Assembly: GCF_000282655.1 (NCBI RefSeq)
Contig: NZ_AKIV01000019.1
Location: 1-56,149 of the forward strand
DNA length: 56,149 nucleotides
Source of the DNA: Polaromonas sp. CF318
Lineage (GTDB): Bacteria > Pseudomonadota > Gammaproteobacteria > Burkholderiales > Burkholderiaceae_C
Reading direction: 5' to 3'
How positions within the stretch are numbered: the first letter of the stretch is position 1; each line of letters opens with the position of its first letter. The translations under genes and the position numbers were made by a program. Positions 36,344 to 46,871 of the stretch are shown here, piece by piece. The notes under the pieces were generated by a model. It was not told the DNA's origin. It searched no databases and saw only the letters and a list, made by a program, of their open reading frames with translations.

Positions 36344-37365
36344 GACCCCGCCATCCCGCCCTGCTTGGCCTTGTCGAAGACGGCGTCGAAGGCGCCCGCC
36401 GCCGGCTTGAAGTCCAGCCGCTTGCAGTAGGCCGCGCTCTCGGTGGCGCCGTGCACGCGGTCCATGCGGCTGTCCTCCCACTCCACGCTGAGCGGCCCGG
36501 CGTAAGCGATGTCGTTGAGCGCAACGATGATGGACTCGAAGTCGATCATGCCGCGGCCCACGCTGCGGAAGTCCCAGTAGCGGCGCGCATCGCCGAAGCT
36601 GGTGTGGCCGCCGAAAACGCCGGCCGTCCCGTCGCCCTTGCCCCACCACACATCCTTCATGTGCACGTTGTAGATGCGGTCGCTGAAGGTGCGCAGGAAC
36701 TTCACGTAGTCCACACCCTGGTAGCCCAGGTGGCTGGGGTCGAAGTTAAAACCAAAGCGTTTGTGGCCCGCCACCGCCTCGACGGCGCGTTGCGCCGAGG
36801 CGGTGTCGAAGGCGATTTCGGTCGGGTGGACCTCCAGGGCGAAGTTCACCCCCGCGGACTCAAAGGTGTCGAGGATGGGTTTCCATCGATTTGCGAAGTC
36901 GGCGAAACCCTGGTTCCAGTATTCCTGCGTCGTGGGCGGAAAGGCATACAGCGAATGCCAGACCGACGAGCCGGTAAAACCGGTGACGACCTTCAGGCCC
37001 ATTTTGGCGGCGGCGCGAGCGGTGTCCTGCATCTCGCGCGCGGCGCGCTGGCGCACGCCCTCGGCCTGCCCGTCGCCCCACACGTGCTCAGGCAGTATGG
37101 CTTTGTGGCGTTCGTCAATCAGGTCGCACACAGCCTGGCCCACAAGATGGCTGCCGATGGCGAAACAGCGCAGGCCATGCTGTTCCAGCAGGTCGCGTTT
37201 GTCCTGTACATAGCGCTCGCTCGCCAGCGCTTCCTGCACGTTGAAATGGTCGCCCCAGCAGGCCAGCTCGAGCCCGTCGTAGCCCATGCCGCGCGCCAGG
37301 GGTGCGAGTTCGGCCAGCGGCAGGTCCGCCCACTGTCCGGTAAAAAGTGTGACGGGTCTGGCCAT
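36340..37365 (-). CDS. Sugar phosphate isomerase/epimerase family TIM-barrel protein (IolE-like)
   Basis: 341 residues from ATG 37365. This is an AP endonuclease 2/xylose-isomerase-like barrel. Candidate metal ligands are Glu in [14 protein letters not shown] near residue 178, Asp/His in [12 protein letters not shown] near 212, His in [11 protein letters not shown] near 238, and Glu in [12 protein letters not shown] near 298. The N-terminus reads [20 protein letters not shown] and [13 protein letters not shown]. Relatives isomerise keto sugars or remove 3-keto groups from glycosides. It lies 7 bp after the binding-protein gene and overlaps the Gfo/Idh/MocA gene, so the two likely act in sequence. 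The exact substrate is unknown. Confidence 0.9.
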   Translation of the reverse strand: MARPVTLFTGQWADLPLAELAPLARGMGYDGLELACWGDHFNVQEALASERYVQDKRDLLEQHGLRCFAIGSHLVGQAVCDLIDERHKAILPEHVWGDGQAEGVRQRAAREMQDTARAAAKMGLKVVTGFTGSSVWHSLYAFPPTTQEYWNQGFADFANRWKPILDTFESAGVNFALEVHPTEIAFDTASAQRAVEAVAGHKRFGFNFDPSHLGYQGVDYVKFLRTFSDRIYNVHMKDVWWGKGDGTAGVFGGHTSFGDARRYWDFRSVGRGMIDFESIIVALNDIAYAGPLSVEWEDSRMDRVHGATESAAYCKRLDFKPAAGAFDAVFDKAKQGGMAGS

Positions 37366-37372
37366 GATTGCC

Positions 37373-38335
37373 TCAGAACGGGGAGTCGGGGAAATAGTAC
37401 TGTTTGGCGTTGTCCTTGGTCACCAGCACCGAGGGAATGATGGTGGAGGCCGGCAGCTTCTCGCCCTTGACGCGCGCGGCCGCGGTGAGTTTCATCGCGT
37501 CGGCGATCATGGCGGGCGAGTAGGTCACGTCGGCCGTGACCATCTTGTCGCCGTCCATCACCTTCTTGATGTAGTCCTTGGAGCCGGCACCGCCCAGCAC
37601 CATCTTGATGTCGCCGCGCTTGGCCTGGTCTATCGCCTTCTGCACGCCCACCGCCATGTCGTCGTCCGAGGCCCACACGGCGTCGATCTGCTTGAAGCGC
37701 GTGAGGTAGTCCTGCATCACCTTGAAGGCGTCGTCGCGGTTCCAGTTGCCGTGCTTGGCGTCCAGCACCTTGATGTCGGGGTGGCTCTTCATCACCGCCA
37801 TGAAGGCGTCGACGCGCTGGTTGTCGATCACGGTCGGGATGCCGCGCAGCACCACGACGTTGCCCTTGCCGCCCATCGCCTTGGCCATGTACTCGCCCGA
37901 GACCTTGCCGAAGCCGGGGTTGTCGCCCGCCACGTAGGCGTCCTGCGCGCCGGCATCGGTCAGGCCCCGGTCCACCACGGTGACGTACACACCCTTGCCC
38001 TTGACCTGCGCGACGGGCTGCGTGAGCGGCGCGGACTCGAAGGGAAGAATCACCAGCGTGTCGATCTTGTTGGCCGTCTGCAGGTCCTGCACCTGGTTGG
38101 CCTGCTCAGCGGCCGAGCCGGCCGTCTTGACGGTGACCTTCAGGCCGGGGTACTGCTTTTCCAGCTCCGTCTTGGTGCGGTTGGCCCAGTACACCACCCC
38201 GCCCGTCCAGCCGTGGGTGGCGGCGGGAATGGACACGCCGATGTGCGGCTTGTTCTGCGCCAGCGCCGCCGGCGCGGCGCCGAGCAAGGCCAGGGCCGCG
38301 GCACCTGTCGCCAGCAATTGGGTGATCGGTTTCAT
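37373..38335 (-). CDS. Sugar ABC transporter binding protein of the xylA operon
   Basis: 320 residues from ATG 38335, with GAGGAG upstream; the 19 codons before it are not used. A signal peptide covers residues 1-26 ([20 protein letters not shown]). Type I periplasmic-binding protein: [20 protein letters not shown] at the start of the mature chain, [20 protein letters not shown] near 85, [20 protein letters not shown] near 112, and [18 protein letters not shown] near 213. This subgroup binds pentoses and hexoses. Placement in an operon with xylA and xylB makes D-xylose or a xyloside the best guess. The permease gene ends 54 bp upstream. Confidence 0.92.
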   Translation of the reverse strand: MKPITQLLATGAAALALLGAAPAALAQNKPHIGVSIPAATHGWTGGVVYWANRTKTELEKQYPGLKVTVKTAGSAAEQANQVQDLQTANKIDTLVILPFESAPLTQPVAQVKGKGVYVTVVDRGLTDAGAQDAYVAGDNPGFGKVSGEYMAKAMGGKGNVVVLRGIPTVIDNQRVDAFMAVMKSHPDIKVLDAKHGNWNRDDAFKVMQDYLTRFKQIDAVWASDDDMAVGVQKAIDQAKRGDIKMVLGGAGSKDYIKKVMDGDKMVTADVTYSPAMIADAMKLTAAARVKGEKLPASTIIPSVLVTKDNAKQYYFPDSPF

Positions 38336-38388
38336 GGTTTGTCTCCTCTTTGGGTTGGCTGAAAAGACGGCAGTGCCGCCGGTGGAAA

Positions 38389-39405
38389 TCATGATTTACG
38401 CCCGCGCTGGAAGAACGCCACCGCGATGATCACAAAGCCCTGCACCGCGGCGTTCAGGTACACGCTGATGATGCTGGTGAGATTCAGGATGTTGCTGATC
38501 ACCGAGAGCAGCACCGCGCCGATGACGGTGCCGGTGATGCTGCCGGCGCCGCCCTTGAGCGCCGTGCCGCCGACGATCACGGCCGCGATCGCCTCGAGTT
38601 CCCAGAGCAGGCCCGTGGACGGCGAAGCCGACCCCAGGCGCGGCACGTACAGCACGGTGGCGATGCCCACGCAAACGCCCAGCAGCACATAGGTCAGCAC
38701 CTTGACGCGGTCGACCTCCACGGCCGCATAGCGGGCCACCTGCTCGTTGGAGCCTATGGCCTGCACGTAGCGGCCGTAAGCCGTGCGGTTCAGGATCAGG
38801 CCGCCCAGCAGCGCGACCACGACAAAGACCCACACCGGCACGGGCACGCCCAGCCAGCTGCCGTAGTACACCGGGCCGTAGGCGCTGGCCAGCGAGCCGT
38901 CCAGCGTGATGGCGCCGCCGTTGGAGAAGTAGGTAAGGTAGGCGCGGAAAATACCCAGCGTCCCCAGGGTCACGATGAAGGGTTCTATGCGCCCCTTGCT
39001 GATCAGCAGGCCGTGGGCCAGGCCGAACAGCGCGCCCAGGCCGATGGCGCAGGCCATGCCGGCCAGGATGGCGGCCAGCGGCGGCCAGCCGGCGCCCGCG
39101 GCGGCGTTCATCAGCAGGATCATGGCGCCCGCGATCAGCGCCGCCATCGACCCCACCGACAGGTCGATGCCGCCGGAGATGATCACAAAACACATGCCCA
39201 CGGCAATGATGCCGATGAAGGCCGTTCGGGTCAGCACGTTCATGGCATTGTCCAGGCTGGCGAAGTTTTCGTTCAGCATGGCGCCGAGCAGGCACACCAG
39301 GACCAGGCCCGCCAGCGGACCGCCGCCGCGCAGGCCGGCCCAGCGGCGCGCGACCAGGGGCGCCGGCGATACACCGGCCATGGGTTTAGTGGGTTCCAGT
39401 TGCAT
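38389..39405 (-). CDS. Sugar ABC transporter permease of the xylA operon
   Basis: 338 residues from ATG 39405, overlapping the ATPase gene end by 20 bp, which suggests translational coupling. Membrane part begins near residue 30. BPD_transp_2 signatures: [20 protein letters not shown] near 78 and [20 protein letters not shown] near 267; the loop [19 protein letters not shown] near 212 contacts the ATPase. It would form the channel for the binding protein encoded downstream. The Pro/Arg-rich N-terminal 25 residues are cytoplasmic. Confidence 0.92.
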   Translation of the reverse strand: MQLEPTKPMAGVSPAPLVARRWAGLRGGGPLAGLVLVCLLGAMLNENFASLDNAMNVLTRTAFIGIIAVGMCFVIISGGIDLSVGSMAALIAGAMILLMNAAAGAGWPPLAAILAGMACAIGLGALFGLAHGLLISKGRIEPFIVTLGTLGIFRAYLTYFSNGGAITLDGSLASAYGPVYYGSWLGVPVPVWVFVVVALLGGLILNRTAYGRYVQAIGSNEQVARYAAVEVDRVKVLTYVLLGVCVGIATVLYVPRLGSASPSTGLLWELEAIAAVIVGGTALKGGAGSITGTVIGAVLLSVISNILNLTSIISVYLNAAVQGFVIIAVAFFQRGRKS

Positions 39406-40870
39406 GGGCGATCAGCAGTTCTTCAGTGAGCTGGTCCTGCGCCAACTCGGCCGCCATCCGGCCCTGGCGCATGACGATGACGCGGTGGCACAGGCCTATG
39501 AGCTCGAGCAGCTCGGACGAGACGATGACGATGGCGCGGCCCTCGTCGGCCAGGCGCCGGATCAGGAAATAGATGTCGCGCTTGGCGCCCACATCGACGC
39601 CGCGCGTGGGCTCGTCGAGCACCACGACCTGCGGCTGCGGCTGCAGCACGCGGGCCAGTGCGAGCTTTTGCTGGTTGCCGCCGGACAGCGCCGATGCCGG
39701 CACGCCGGCCGCCGCGCGTATGCCGAAGGCTTCGCTCGCCTGCTTCAGGGCCTCGCGCTCCGCCGCGGGGTCCAGCCAGGGCTTGGCGTAGCGCTCCAGC
39801 GCCATCAGCGTGAGGTTCTCGGGCACACCCATGCGCAGGTGCAGGCCGCGGCTCTTGCGGTCCTCGCTGAGGTAGGTCAGCCCCAGGCGCGCGGCCGAGC
39901 GCGGGCTGCGCCGCGTCCACGGGCGGCCCGCGATGTCCACGGCCGCGCAGCTCGCGGGGCGCAGGCCCAGCAGGCCTTCGAAAAGTTCGGTGCGCCCGGC
40001 GCCGACCAGTCCGGCGAAACCCAGGATCTCACCGGCCCGCACCTCAAAGCCCACGTCCTGCGCCCAGCCGGGCACCTGCAGGCCCTGCACCTTCAGCAGC
40101 ACCTGCGCGCCCTCGGGCACAGGCTGCCGCGGCGGAAACAGGTCGCTCAGCTCACGGCCCACCATGAGGCTGGCCATCTGGTGCCGGGTCACGCTGCCGG
40201 TGAGCCGCTGCGCCACCAGGCGGCCGTCGCGCATGACCAGTACTTCGTCGGTGATGCGCTCGACCTCGTCCAGCTTGTGCGAGATGTACAGCACCGTGGC
40301 GCCCTGCCCGCGCAGCTGGGCGATCAGGCCGAACAGCCTGTCTGTCTCCGACGGCGTAAGCGTGGCGGTGGGTTCATCCATCACCAGCACGCGGGCATTG
40401 CGGCTCAGCGCCTTGGCGATCTCCACCAGTTGCTTCTCGGCCACGATCAGGTCGCGCACACGCCGGCCTGGGCTGCAATCGAGCCCCACCGAACGCATGG
40501 CGGCTTCTGCGCGGCGCGCCATTTCGCCTTCGTCCAGAAAACCGTGGCGCGTCAGCTCGTGCCCGAGGAAGATGTTCTGGGCGATGGTCAGGTCGTCGGC
40601 CAGGTTGAACTCCTGGTGGATCATCACGATGCCTTCGGCCTCGGCGTCGCGCGGGCCCCTGAAGCTCACGGCCTGCCCGCCTATCTCCACGGAACCCTCG
40701 CTGGCGGCTTCATAGCCCGCCAGGATTTTCATCAAGGTGGATTTGCCGGCGCCGTTCTCGCCCAGCACGCCGTAGACGCGGCCGGGCGCAAAAGCGAAGC
40801 TCACGCCATGCAGCACCTGCACGGGGCCGAAGCGCTTTGTCACCTGCTGGAAGCCGACGTCCGGGTTCAT
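39386..40870 (-). CDS. Sugar ABC transporter ATP-binding protein of the xylA operon
   Basis: 494 residues from ATG 40870. It has the RbsA/XylG arrangement of two NBDs: Walker [10 protein letters not shown] near residue 37 with Walker [12 protein letters not shown] near 158, and a second half with modified P-loop [13 protein letters not shown] near 285, signature [16 protein letters not shown] near 390 and Walker [16 protein letters not shown] near 408. The ATP machinery is therefore intact in the second half and degenerate in part in the first, as usual. It starts 23 bp after the xylA stop. Confidence 0.93.
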   Translation of the reverse strand: MNPDVGFQQVTKRFGPVQVLHGVSFAFAPGRVYGVLGENGAGKSTLMKILAGYEAASEGSVEIGGQAVSFRGPRDAEAEGIVMIHQEFNLADDLTIAQNIFLGHELTRHGFLDEGEMARRAEAAMRSVGLDCSPGRRVRDLIVAEKQLVEIAKALSRNARVLVMDEPTATLTPSETDRLFGLIAQLRGQGATVLYISHKLDEVERITDEVLVMRDGRLVAQRLTGSVTRHQMASLMVGRELSDLFPPRQPVPEGAQVLLKVQGLQVPGWAQDVGFEVRAGEILGFAGLVGAGRTELFEGLLGLRPASCAAVDIAGRPWTRRSPRSAARLGLTYLSEDRKSRGLHLRMGVPENLTLMALERYAKPWLDPAAEREALKQASEAFGIRAAAGVPASALSGGNQQKLALARVLQPQPQVVVLDEPTRGVDVGAKRDIYFLIRRLADEGRAIVIVSSELLELIGLCHRVIVMRQGRMAAELAQDQLTEELLIAHATGTH

Positions 40871-40892
40871 GGTGTGCGCTCCTGCAGCTGCT

Positions 40893-42218
40893 TCAGACGA
40901 CGGGGTCGAAGATCGCGGCGTTCACGCGGTTTTCCAGCCACTCCTGTCGCCCGCTCACGGGCCGGGGCCGGAGGTCCTGGACGAAAGCGTATTCCGCCAC
41001 CTCGCTGAGCTTCATGTCCCCGCCCAGGATGCCGCGGCCCAGGTCGCCGTCCCAGCGGGCGTAGCGTTCGGCGCGAAAGCGCTCGAGCTCACCGGCCTCC
41101 ACGAGCCGCGCGGCGCTCTTGAGCGCCAGGGCCAGCGCGTCGATGGCGCCGGCGTGCCCATGCAGGATGTCCACGGGGTCCATGCTCTGGCGGCGCACCT
41201 TGGCGTCGAAGTTGAAGCCGCCGCTGCCCACGCCGCCCGCGCGCAGGATCTCGTACATCGCCAGCGTGAGGTCTTCCACGCTGTTGGGGAACTGGTCGGT
41301 GTCCCAACCGTTCTGCGGGTCGCCCCGGTTGGCGTCTATGCTGCCGAAGATGCCCAGCGCGGCGGCCGTGGCGATCTCGTGCTGGAAGCTGTGGCCCGCC
41401 AGCGTGGCGTGGTTGGCCTCGATGTTCAGCTTGATCTCATGCTCCAGGCCGAAGTCCTTGAGGAAACCGTAGACCGTGGCGCTGTCGTAGTCGTACTGGT
41501 GCTTGGTGGGCTCCAGCGGCTTGGGCTCAATCAGCAGCTGGCCCTGAAAGCCTATCCTGTGCTTGTGCTCCACCACCATCTGCATGAAGCGGCCCAGCTG
41601 GCGCCGCTCGCGCCGCAGGTCGGTGTTGAGCAGCGTGTCATAGCCTTCACGCCCGCCCCACATCACGTAGTTCGCGCCGCCCAGGCGATGCGTGGCATTG
41701 AGCGCGCTGAAGACCTGCGTCGCCGCGTAGGCGAAGACTTCGGGGTCGGGATTGCTCGCGGCGCCGGCGGCGTAGCGCGGATGGCTGAACAGGTTGGCCG
41801 TGCCCCACAGCAGCGCTATCCCCGTTTCCTGCTGTTTTTGCGCCAGCACGTCCACCATGGCCGACAGGTTGCTGCGGTAGTCCGCCAGGCTTGCGCCCTC
41901 GGGTGCCACGTCGGTGTCGTGAAAGGTGTAAAAGGGCACGCCCAGCCGCGAGATCAGGCCGAAGGCGGCGTCGGCCTTCCTGCGCGCCAGTGTCAGCTCG
42001 TCACCGGGCACATGCCAGGGCCTCGCGAAGGTCGCCTGGCCGAACACGTCGTTGCCGGGCCACACAAAGGTATGCCAATAACAGACGGCCAGGCGCAGAT
42101 GCTGCTCCATGGTCTTGCCCAGTACACGCGCCTTGGCGTCGTAGTGGCGGTAGGCCAGCGGACTCGTGGACTGAGGGCCCTCGTAGCGGACCTGGGGAAG
42201 GGATTCGAAGGAAGTCAT
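40893..42218 (-). CDS. xylA: Xylose isomerase
   Basis: 441 residues from ATG 42218 ([14 protein letters not shown]); the 72 codons of open frame upstream lie in the regulatory region. It converts D-xylose to D-xylulose. Signatures: [10 protein letters not shown] with the catalytic His near residue 100, [18 protein letters not shown] near 185, the metal ligand region [19 protein letters not shown] near 262, and [20 protein letters not shown] near 292. Length and features are those of the class II (long) enzymes. It is the first gene of a seven-gene leftward operon preceded by a XylR-type operator. Confidence 0.96.
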   Translation of the reverse strand: MTSFESLPQVRYEGPQSTSPLAYRHYDAKARVLGKTMEQHLRLAVCYWHTFVWPGNDVFGQATFARPWHVPGDELTLARRKADAAFGLISRLGVPFYTFHDTDVAPEGASLADYRSNLSAMVDVLAQKQQETGIALLWGTANLFSHPRYAAGAASNPDPEVFAYAATQVFSALNATHRLGGANYVMWGGREGYDTLLNTDLRRERRQLGRFMQMVVEHKHRIGFQGQLLIEPKPLEPTKHQYDYDSATVYGFLKDFGLEHEIKLNIEANHATLAGHSFQHEIATAAALGIFGSIDANRGDPQNGWDTDQFPNSVEDLTLAMYEILRAGGVGSGGFNFDAKVRRQSMDPVDILHGHAGAIDALALALKSAARLVEAGELERFRAERYARWDGDLGRGILGGDMKLSEVAEYAFVQDLRPRPVSGRQEWLENRVNAAIFDPVV

Positions 42219-42241
42219 GTCTGCCCGGATGAAGCAAAGAG

Positions 42242-42333
42242 GCGATGCTAGTCCTTGCGACGCCGCGAAAGGTTGCGAATTTGGCGAGCGCTGTTTGCGA
42301 TATTTCTTTCTGCATTGCAGCAATTGGTGCAAA
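42242..42333 (-). promoter_or_regulatory. XylR-type operator and promoter of the xylA operon
   Basis: The 164-bp gap between the lactonase stop and xylA holds a block also found at 51140-51231. On the plus strand it contains GGTTGCGAATTT (42271-42282) and GTTTGCGATATT (42293-42304). They are direct repeats with 22-bp period, like AraC-family half-sites. A conserved -10-like TAGCAT (minus strand, 42245-42250) follows with no good -35, which suits an activator bound next to RNA polymerase. The block also has CTGCATTGCAG, a perfect palindrome, at about 42311-42321. Confidence 0.78.
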
Positions 42334-42382
42334 TGCCTGCAAGTCGCGATGCAGGAGTCTGTTCGATGTCTACACGGGGCCG

Positions 42383-43369
42383 TCAGCCGGGCAACAGCGC
42401 GTGGAAGCCGGCGCCGGCAATTGCAAGGTAGCATGAATAGAGTGACGTCGTCGCCGTAATGAACAACCTGTTACCTCGGGGGCCGCCAAACTCGAGGTTG
42501 GCCACCGGCTCGGGAATCAGGATCTTGCCAAGCAGCTCGCCCTGCGGCGTGAAGCAATGCACTCCGTCGCCGGCGCTGGTCCACACATTGCCGAGAACAT
42601 CCACGCGCAGCCCGTCCGGTATGCCGGCATCCACCGTTGCGAACACTTCGCCGCCCTGCAACCGGCCATCACTCACCTGGAACGAACGGATATGGCGCGG
42701 TCCTTCGGCATCGTGCGAGGCGCCGGAGTCCGCGATGTACAGCCGCTTGCCGTCGGGCGAAAAAGCCAGCCCGTTCGGTTGCACGAAGTCGGTCACGACC
42801 GCCTCCACGCGTCCGCTGGCGGGATCAATGCGGAACACATACCTGCCTCCATACTCGGGCTCGGCCGCGTAGCCCTCATAGTCGGAAAGAATGCCGTAGG
42901 TCGGATCCGAGAACCACACCGCTCCATCGGGCCCGGCCACCAGGTCGTTGGGCGAGTTGAGCTTCTTGCCTTCGAACGAGGACGCGAGCACCGTGCGCCG
43001 CCCATCGTGCCCGGTGCGGCTGACACTGCGCGTGCCGTGCTCGCAGCTGAGCAGGCGGCCCTGCCCGTCGCGTGTGTTGCCGTTGGTGAAGTTGGAGGGC
43101 TTGCGAAACTCCAGCACGCACCCGGGCCCGGCGCCGTCGGGCACCCACCTCAGCATGCGGTTGTTGGGGATGTCGCTGAACAGCAGGAAATCGCCGCCGG
43201 GAAAATACACCGGCCCTTCGGCCCAGCGGGCGCCGGTATAGAGCTTCTCGACAAAGGCATTCGGGGGCGCCAGGCTGCGAAAGCGTGCGTCGTGCAGGCG
43301 GAAGTCACCGCGAATGCCGTAGTGTTCACCCATGCCCATTTCACTTGACCTCACTTCATTCCGTTTCAT
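42383..43369 (-). CDS. SMP-30/gluconolactonase-family sugar lactonase
   Basis: 328 residues from ATG 43369, overlapping the permease stop as ATGA; internal Met residues near 11-13 are alternative starts. It is a six-bladed propeller with the SMP-30 metal site: [20 protein letters not shown] near 46 (Glu ligand), [21 protein letters not shown] near 145 (Asn and Asp), and [15 protein letters not shown] near 245 (Asp). It opens aldonolactones. It is the last gene of the upstream operon, whose first gene is a D-xylose-dehydrogenase-like SDR, so xylonolactone is the likely substrate. Stop to xylA promoter distance is about 50 bp. Confidence 0.9.
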   Translation of the reverse strand: MKRNEVRSSEMGMGEHYGIRGDFRLHDARFRSLAPPNAFVEKLYTGARWAEGPVYFPGGDFLLFSDIPNNRMLRWVPDGAGPGCVLEFRKPSNFTNGNTRDGQGRLLSCEHGTRSVSRTGHDGRRTVLASSFEGKKLNSPNDLVAGPDGAVWFSDPTYGILSDYEGYAAEPEYGGRYVFRIDPASGRVEAVVTDFVQPNGLAFSPDGKRLYIADSGASHDAEGPRHIRSFQVSDGRLQGGEVFATVDAGIPDGLRVDVLGNVWTSAGDGVHCFTPQGELLGKILIPEPVANLEFGGPRGNRLFITATTSLYSCYLAIAGAGFHALLPG

Positions 43370-44352
43370 CTCACCTTGGCCGATCTTCCATACAGTAACA
43401 GCATGGCCAGTATGAGAGCACCATAAATGATCTGGCGGCCCGCCTCGGGCAGCTGCAAAACCGCCAGCATGCTTTGCAACAGCACGATGAACACGACGCC
43501 GGCGACCGTGCCTAGGTAGCTGCCGCGCCCGCCCAGGATGTTGGTGCCGCCCAGCACCACGGCCGCGATCGCCGGCAGCAGATAAGGGTCGCCCATGGCC
43601 TGGTAAGCGTTGCCCGAATACCCGGCCAGCATCACCCCCGCGAACGCCGACAGCATGCCGCAGGCGACGAAACAGGCGATCGTCATCCTGGCGGTGCGCA
43701 CGCCGCTGAGGTAGGCGGCGCGCTCGCTGTTGCCGATCACGTAGACATAACGGCCGGCTGCCGTGCGCGTCAGCAGCAGGTACACCAGCAGCGAGACGGC
43801 CGCCCAGGCCAGCACCGCGTTGGGCAGGCCCAGGGTCCTGCCCACGGCCAGCTCACGCATCAGCGGCGTAGCGGCATCCTGCGGCGCATGGCCGCCGGTG
43901 TACAGCACCATCAGCCCCTGCAGCACGGCGTTGGCGCCCAGCGTGAAGATCATCGAGGGGATGCGCAGCAGCGCCACGCCCAAGCCGTTGACCAGGCCGA
44001 CCAACGCGCCGCAGAGGAGGCCGGCCGGGATGGCCCACCCGGCCCCATAGGCCGACCCCGCGGCGGCGGCCATCATGGCGCCGGTGGTGACGGTCCAGGG
44101 CACCGACAGGTCGATGTGGCCCAGCAGGATGACGGCCATCAGCCCCGCCGCGGCAAGCCCGAGGAAAGCGGCGATCTGCAGCTGCTGCAGCAGGTAGACG
44201 GGCATCAGGAAGTTGCGGTTCACGGCGCTGCCGGCCAGCAACAGCAAGAGGCAGCACAGCCCCACCACGGCGGGCGGGTTCAGCAGCAGGCGCTGCACGG
44301 GGTTCCTGCTGACCCCGGACGAAGGCTGCGCGGTCAGCTCGGTGGCGCTCAT
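43366..44352 (-). CDS. Sugar ABC transporter permease 2 (YjfF/RbsC-like)
   Basis: 328 residues from ATG 44352, sharing one base with the preceding stop (TGATG). Hydrophobic segments begin near residue 27. Family signatures: VILLGHIDLSVPWTVTTGAM near 77 and AAVVLGGTNILGGRGSYLG near 267, plus YVIGNSERAAYLSGV near 205. It forms, probably as a heterodimer with the permease encoded just upstream, the channel of the second sugar importer; the YtfT/YjfF pair of E. coli is organised this way. The HIDLS motif replaces the common GIDLS. Confidence 0.9.
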   Translation of the reverse strand: MSATELTAQPSSGVSRNPVQRLLLNPPAVVGLCCLLLLLAGSAVNRNFLMPVYLLQQLQIAAFLGLAAAGLMAVILLGHIDLSVPWTVTTGAMMAAAAGSAYGAGWAIPAGLLCGALVGLVNGLGVALLRIPSMIFTLGANAVLQGLMVLYTGGHAPQDAATPLMRELAVGRTLGLPNAVLAWAAVSLLVYLLLTRTAAGRYVYVIGNSERAAYLSGVRTARMTIACFVACGMLSAFAGVMLAGYSGNAYQAMGDPYLLPAIAAVVLGGTNILGGRGSYLGTVAGVVFIVLLQSMLAVLQLPEAGRQIIYGALILAMLLLYGRSAKVR

Positions 44353-45338
44353 CAGAACAGCTCCAGGCGGTTTCTGACGCGCAGCACGCGCGCCGCGCCC
44401 ATGCACACAGCGGCCAGCAGGATCAGGCCCTCAAAAAGGGGCTGCCAAAGCGCCGGCGCATTGAAGACGAACAGCAGGTCGCCTATGGTGCGCAGCACGA
44501 AGGCGCCCAGGATGGAGCCGACCATTCCGCCGGTGCCGCCGTACAGGGATGTGCCGCCTATCACAACCGCCGCGATCGAATTGAGGGTGTACAAGCCGGC
44601 CTGCGGGCCGCTGGCCTCGCCCGACAGCGCGATCAGGGACAGCAGCAGCCCGGCCACACCCGACAGCAGGCCGGCGACGGTATAGGCCAGGAACTTGGCG
44701 CGCTCCGACGGAACGCCGGAAAGGTAGGCCGCCTGCTCCGAGGACCCGACGGCATAACATGCGCGGCCCGTCACCGTCCGCTTCAAAGGCATCCACCCCA
44801 GCACGACAAGCACGGCCAGCAGCACCATGGTGCTGGGGATCACCCCGAACAGCCGGCCGGTCAGCGCGTCCGACAGCCCTTCGCTGACCTCCCCGCCCGG
44901 CGCGGGCCGCAGCAGCAGGGCAAAGCCGAAATAGACCGCGCCGGTGGCGAGCGTGACGATGATGGGCTGCAGGCGCCCGAACACCACGATGGCGCCGTTG
45001 AGGGCGCCGGCCGCCGCGCCGCAGGCGAGCACCAGCACGATGCCCAGCGCCACCTGCCAGGGCGCCCCGTTCACGACCGTGGAGGCGAGGCAGCCGGTCA
45101 GCACCATGACCATGCCGACGGAGAGATCCAGCCCCCGGGTGATGACGGGCAGGGTCTGCGCCATCGCCACGATGGCCAGCAGCACCGCCTTGTTGGATGC
45201 GGTGGTCACGATGGCCACGGAAATCGAGCGCGGGTGCTCCACCAGGAACAGCGCGAACATCACGATGAACACCGCCAGCGCGGCCAGCGGCCCGCCGTTG
45301 CGCCGCAATGCCATGCGCCATTCGCCGCGCCGGCTCAT
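44352..45338 (-). CDS. Sugar ABC transporter permease 1 (YtfT/RbsC-like)
   Basis: 328 residues from ATG 45338, overlapping the ATPase stop as ATGA. Hydrophobic helices begin near residue 18. Signatures: LPVITRGLDLSVGMVMVLTG near 65, AVGSSEQAAYLSGVPSERAK near 193, and AAVVIGGTSLYGGTGGMVGS near 252. It pairs with the next permease gene, and with the ATPase encoded immediately upstream. Tight overlaps along this operon imply one translationally coupled unit. Confidence 0.9.
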   Translation of the reverse strand: MSRRGEWRMALRRNGGPLAALAVFIVMFALFLVEHPRSISVAIVTTASNKAVLLAIVAMAQTLPVITRGLDLSVGMVMVLTGCLASTVVNGAPWQVALGIVLVLACGAAAGALNGAIVVFGRLQPIIVTLATGAVYFGFALLLRPAPGGEVSEGLSDALTGRLFGVIPSTMVLLAVLVVLGWMPLKRTVTGRACYAVGSSEQAAYLSGVPSERAKFLAYTVAGLLSGVAGLLLSLIALSGEASGPQAGLYTLNSIAAVVIGGTSLYGGTGGMVGSILGAFVLRTIGDLLFVFNAPALWQPLFEGLILLAAVCMGAARVLRVRNRLELF

Positions 45339-46864
45339 ACGGTGGCGGCCTCCCGGCCGCCGGACGAGACGTTGAGCGAGGAGGCCACGATCGCGTGCTC
45401 GCTGATGGCGTCGCCGGCCAGTGTGCGGGCGATCCGGCCCTCGTACATGATGAGCACGCGGTCGGCCAGGCCTATGAGCTCCTCATAGTCGGTGGAATAC
45501 AGCAGCACGGCCACACCCTGGGCGGCCAGCTCGCGCAGCAGCGCATACAGCTCCTGTTTGGTGGCCACGTCGATGCCGCGGGTCGGGTCGTTGAGCAGCA
45601 GCACGCGCGGCTGGGCCATCAGCCATTTGGCGATCACCACCTTCTGCTGGTTGCCGCCCGACAGGGTCTGCACCGGGTCTTGCGCGGAGCCTATCTTGAT
45701 GCTCAGCTGCTCCACCATGCGCGCCACGGCGGATTCCTCCGCCGCCGCGCTGAGCATGCCCAGGCGCCCGAGCGCCGGCAAGTTGACCAGGCTCATGTTC
45801 TCGCGGATGCTCATGGGCAGGATCAGCCCCTCGGTCTTGCGGTCCTCGGGGATCAGCGCGATGCCCAGCTCCGGGCCCTTGCAGACATGCGGCGCCAGGT
45901 CGCGGCGCAACTGGCCGAATACCTGCACCTGGCCCTGCACACCCTTGAGCACGCCGAACAGCGCCAGCAGCAACTCCCGCTGCCCCTGCCCGTCCAGCCC
46001 TCCCAGCCCGACGATCTCTCCGGCCTTGATCTCCAGCGAGACGTCGTGCAGCGCGGGGGGCCAGCCCAGGCCCTGCACGCTGATGGCGGGCTGGGCCCAG
46101 GGCGCGGGGCCGGTTTTCGGCGGATAGGTCTTGGCGACGTCGCGGCCTATCATCAGTTGCACCACCTGCGCATCGGATCGGGTGCCGCCGGCGAAGCTGT
46201 CCACGCGCCGGCCGCTGCGAAACACCGAGCAGGTGTCGGCCAGCGCCTTGACTTCGTGCATGCGGTGCGAGATGAACAGGATGCCCGCGCCGCGCGCGCG
46301 CAACTCGAACAGCAGCGTGTAGAGCCGTTCCACGTCCTCGCTGCTCAGCGCGGAAGTCGCCTCATCCAGGATCAGCAGGCGTGGCTGCAGGCTCAGCGCC
46401 TTGGCGATCTCGATCAGCTGGCGGCGCGAAAGCGGCAGGTCCCGCACGCGCTCCCTGGGGTGGATGTCGCCGCACCCCAGCATGGCCAGCAGCGCGGCGG
46501 CCTGCTCCTGCTGCGCCTTCGCGTCGATCAGCCCGCGCCGGCGCGGCGGCCGCGACAGGAAGATGTTCTCGGCCACCGAGAGGTCAGGCACCAGGGACAG
46601 CTCCTGGAACACACAGGCGATCCCATGGTCGCGGGCGACGTTGGGTGAAGCCAGGCGCAGCTCCACGCCTTCCATGAGGATGCGCCCGGCGTCGGGCTGC
46701 ACCACCCCGGCGATGACCTTGATGAGGGTGGACTTGCCCGCGCCGTTTTCTCCCAGAACGGCGTGGATCTCGCCGGCATGGCAAGCGAGATCCGCGCCGT
46801 CCAGCGCACGCACGCCCGCGTAGCGCTTGGAGATGTCCTGGAGCTGCAGCAAGGTCTGGGGCAC
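45335..46864 (-). CDS. Sugar ABC transporter ATP-binding protein (second sugar operon)
   Basis: 509 residues. The start is set at GTG 46864 (VPQTLLQLQDISKRY), seven bases after AAGGAA; a GTG at 46951 would overlap the preceding gene by 58 bp and is less likely. First [12 protein letters not shown] near residue 41 and LLILDEATSALSSED near 164. Second NBD: GLGGLDGQGQRELLLALFG near 288, signature [16 protein letters not shown] near 397 and VLLLNDPTRGIDVATKQE near 417. The second Walker B has LND in place of the usual DEP, so ATP hydrolysis may rest on an altered site. It serves the two permeases encoded downstream. Confidence 0.9.
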   Translation of the reverse strand: MPQTLLQLQDISKRYAGVRALDGADLACHAGEIHAVLGENGAGKSTLIKVIAGVVQPDAGRILMEGVELRLASPNVARDHGIACVFQELSLVPDLSVAENIFLSRPPRRRGLIDAKAQQEQAAALLAMLGCGDIHPRERVRDLPLSRRQLIEIAKALSLQPRLLILDEATSALSSEDVERLYTLLFELRARGAGILFISHRMHEVKALADTCSVFRSGRRVDSFAGGTRSDAQVVQLMIGRDVAKTYPPKTGPAPWAQPAISVQGLGWPPALHDVSLEIKAGEIVGLGGLDGQGQRELLLALFGVLKGVQGQVQVFGQLRRDLAPHVCKGPELGIALIPEDRKTEGLILPMSIRENMSLVNLPALGRLGMLSAAAEESAVARMVEQLSIKIGSAQDPVQTLSGGNQQKVVIAKWLMAQPRVLLLNDPTRGIDVATKQELYALLRELAAQGVAVLLYSTDYEELIGLADRVLIMYEGRIARTLAGDAISEHAIVASSLNVSSGGREAATV

Positions 46865-46871
46865 GGCGCGT

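Noticed and set aside
40893..42434. Longer xylose isomerase starting at 42434
   Set aside because: The extra 72 codons are Arg/Cys-rich and coincide with the conserved operator block; ATG 42218 gives the standard N-terminus.
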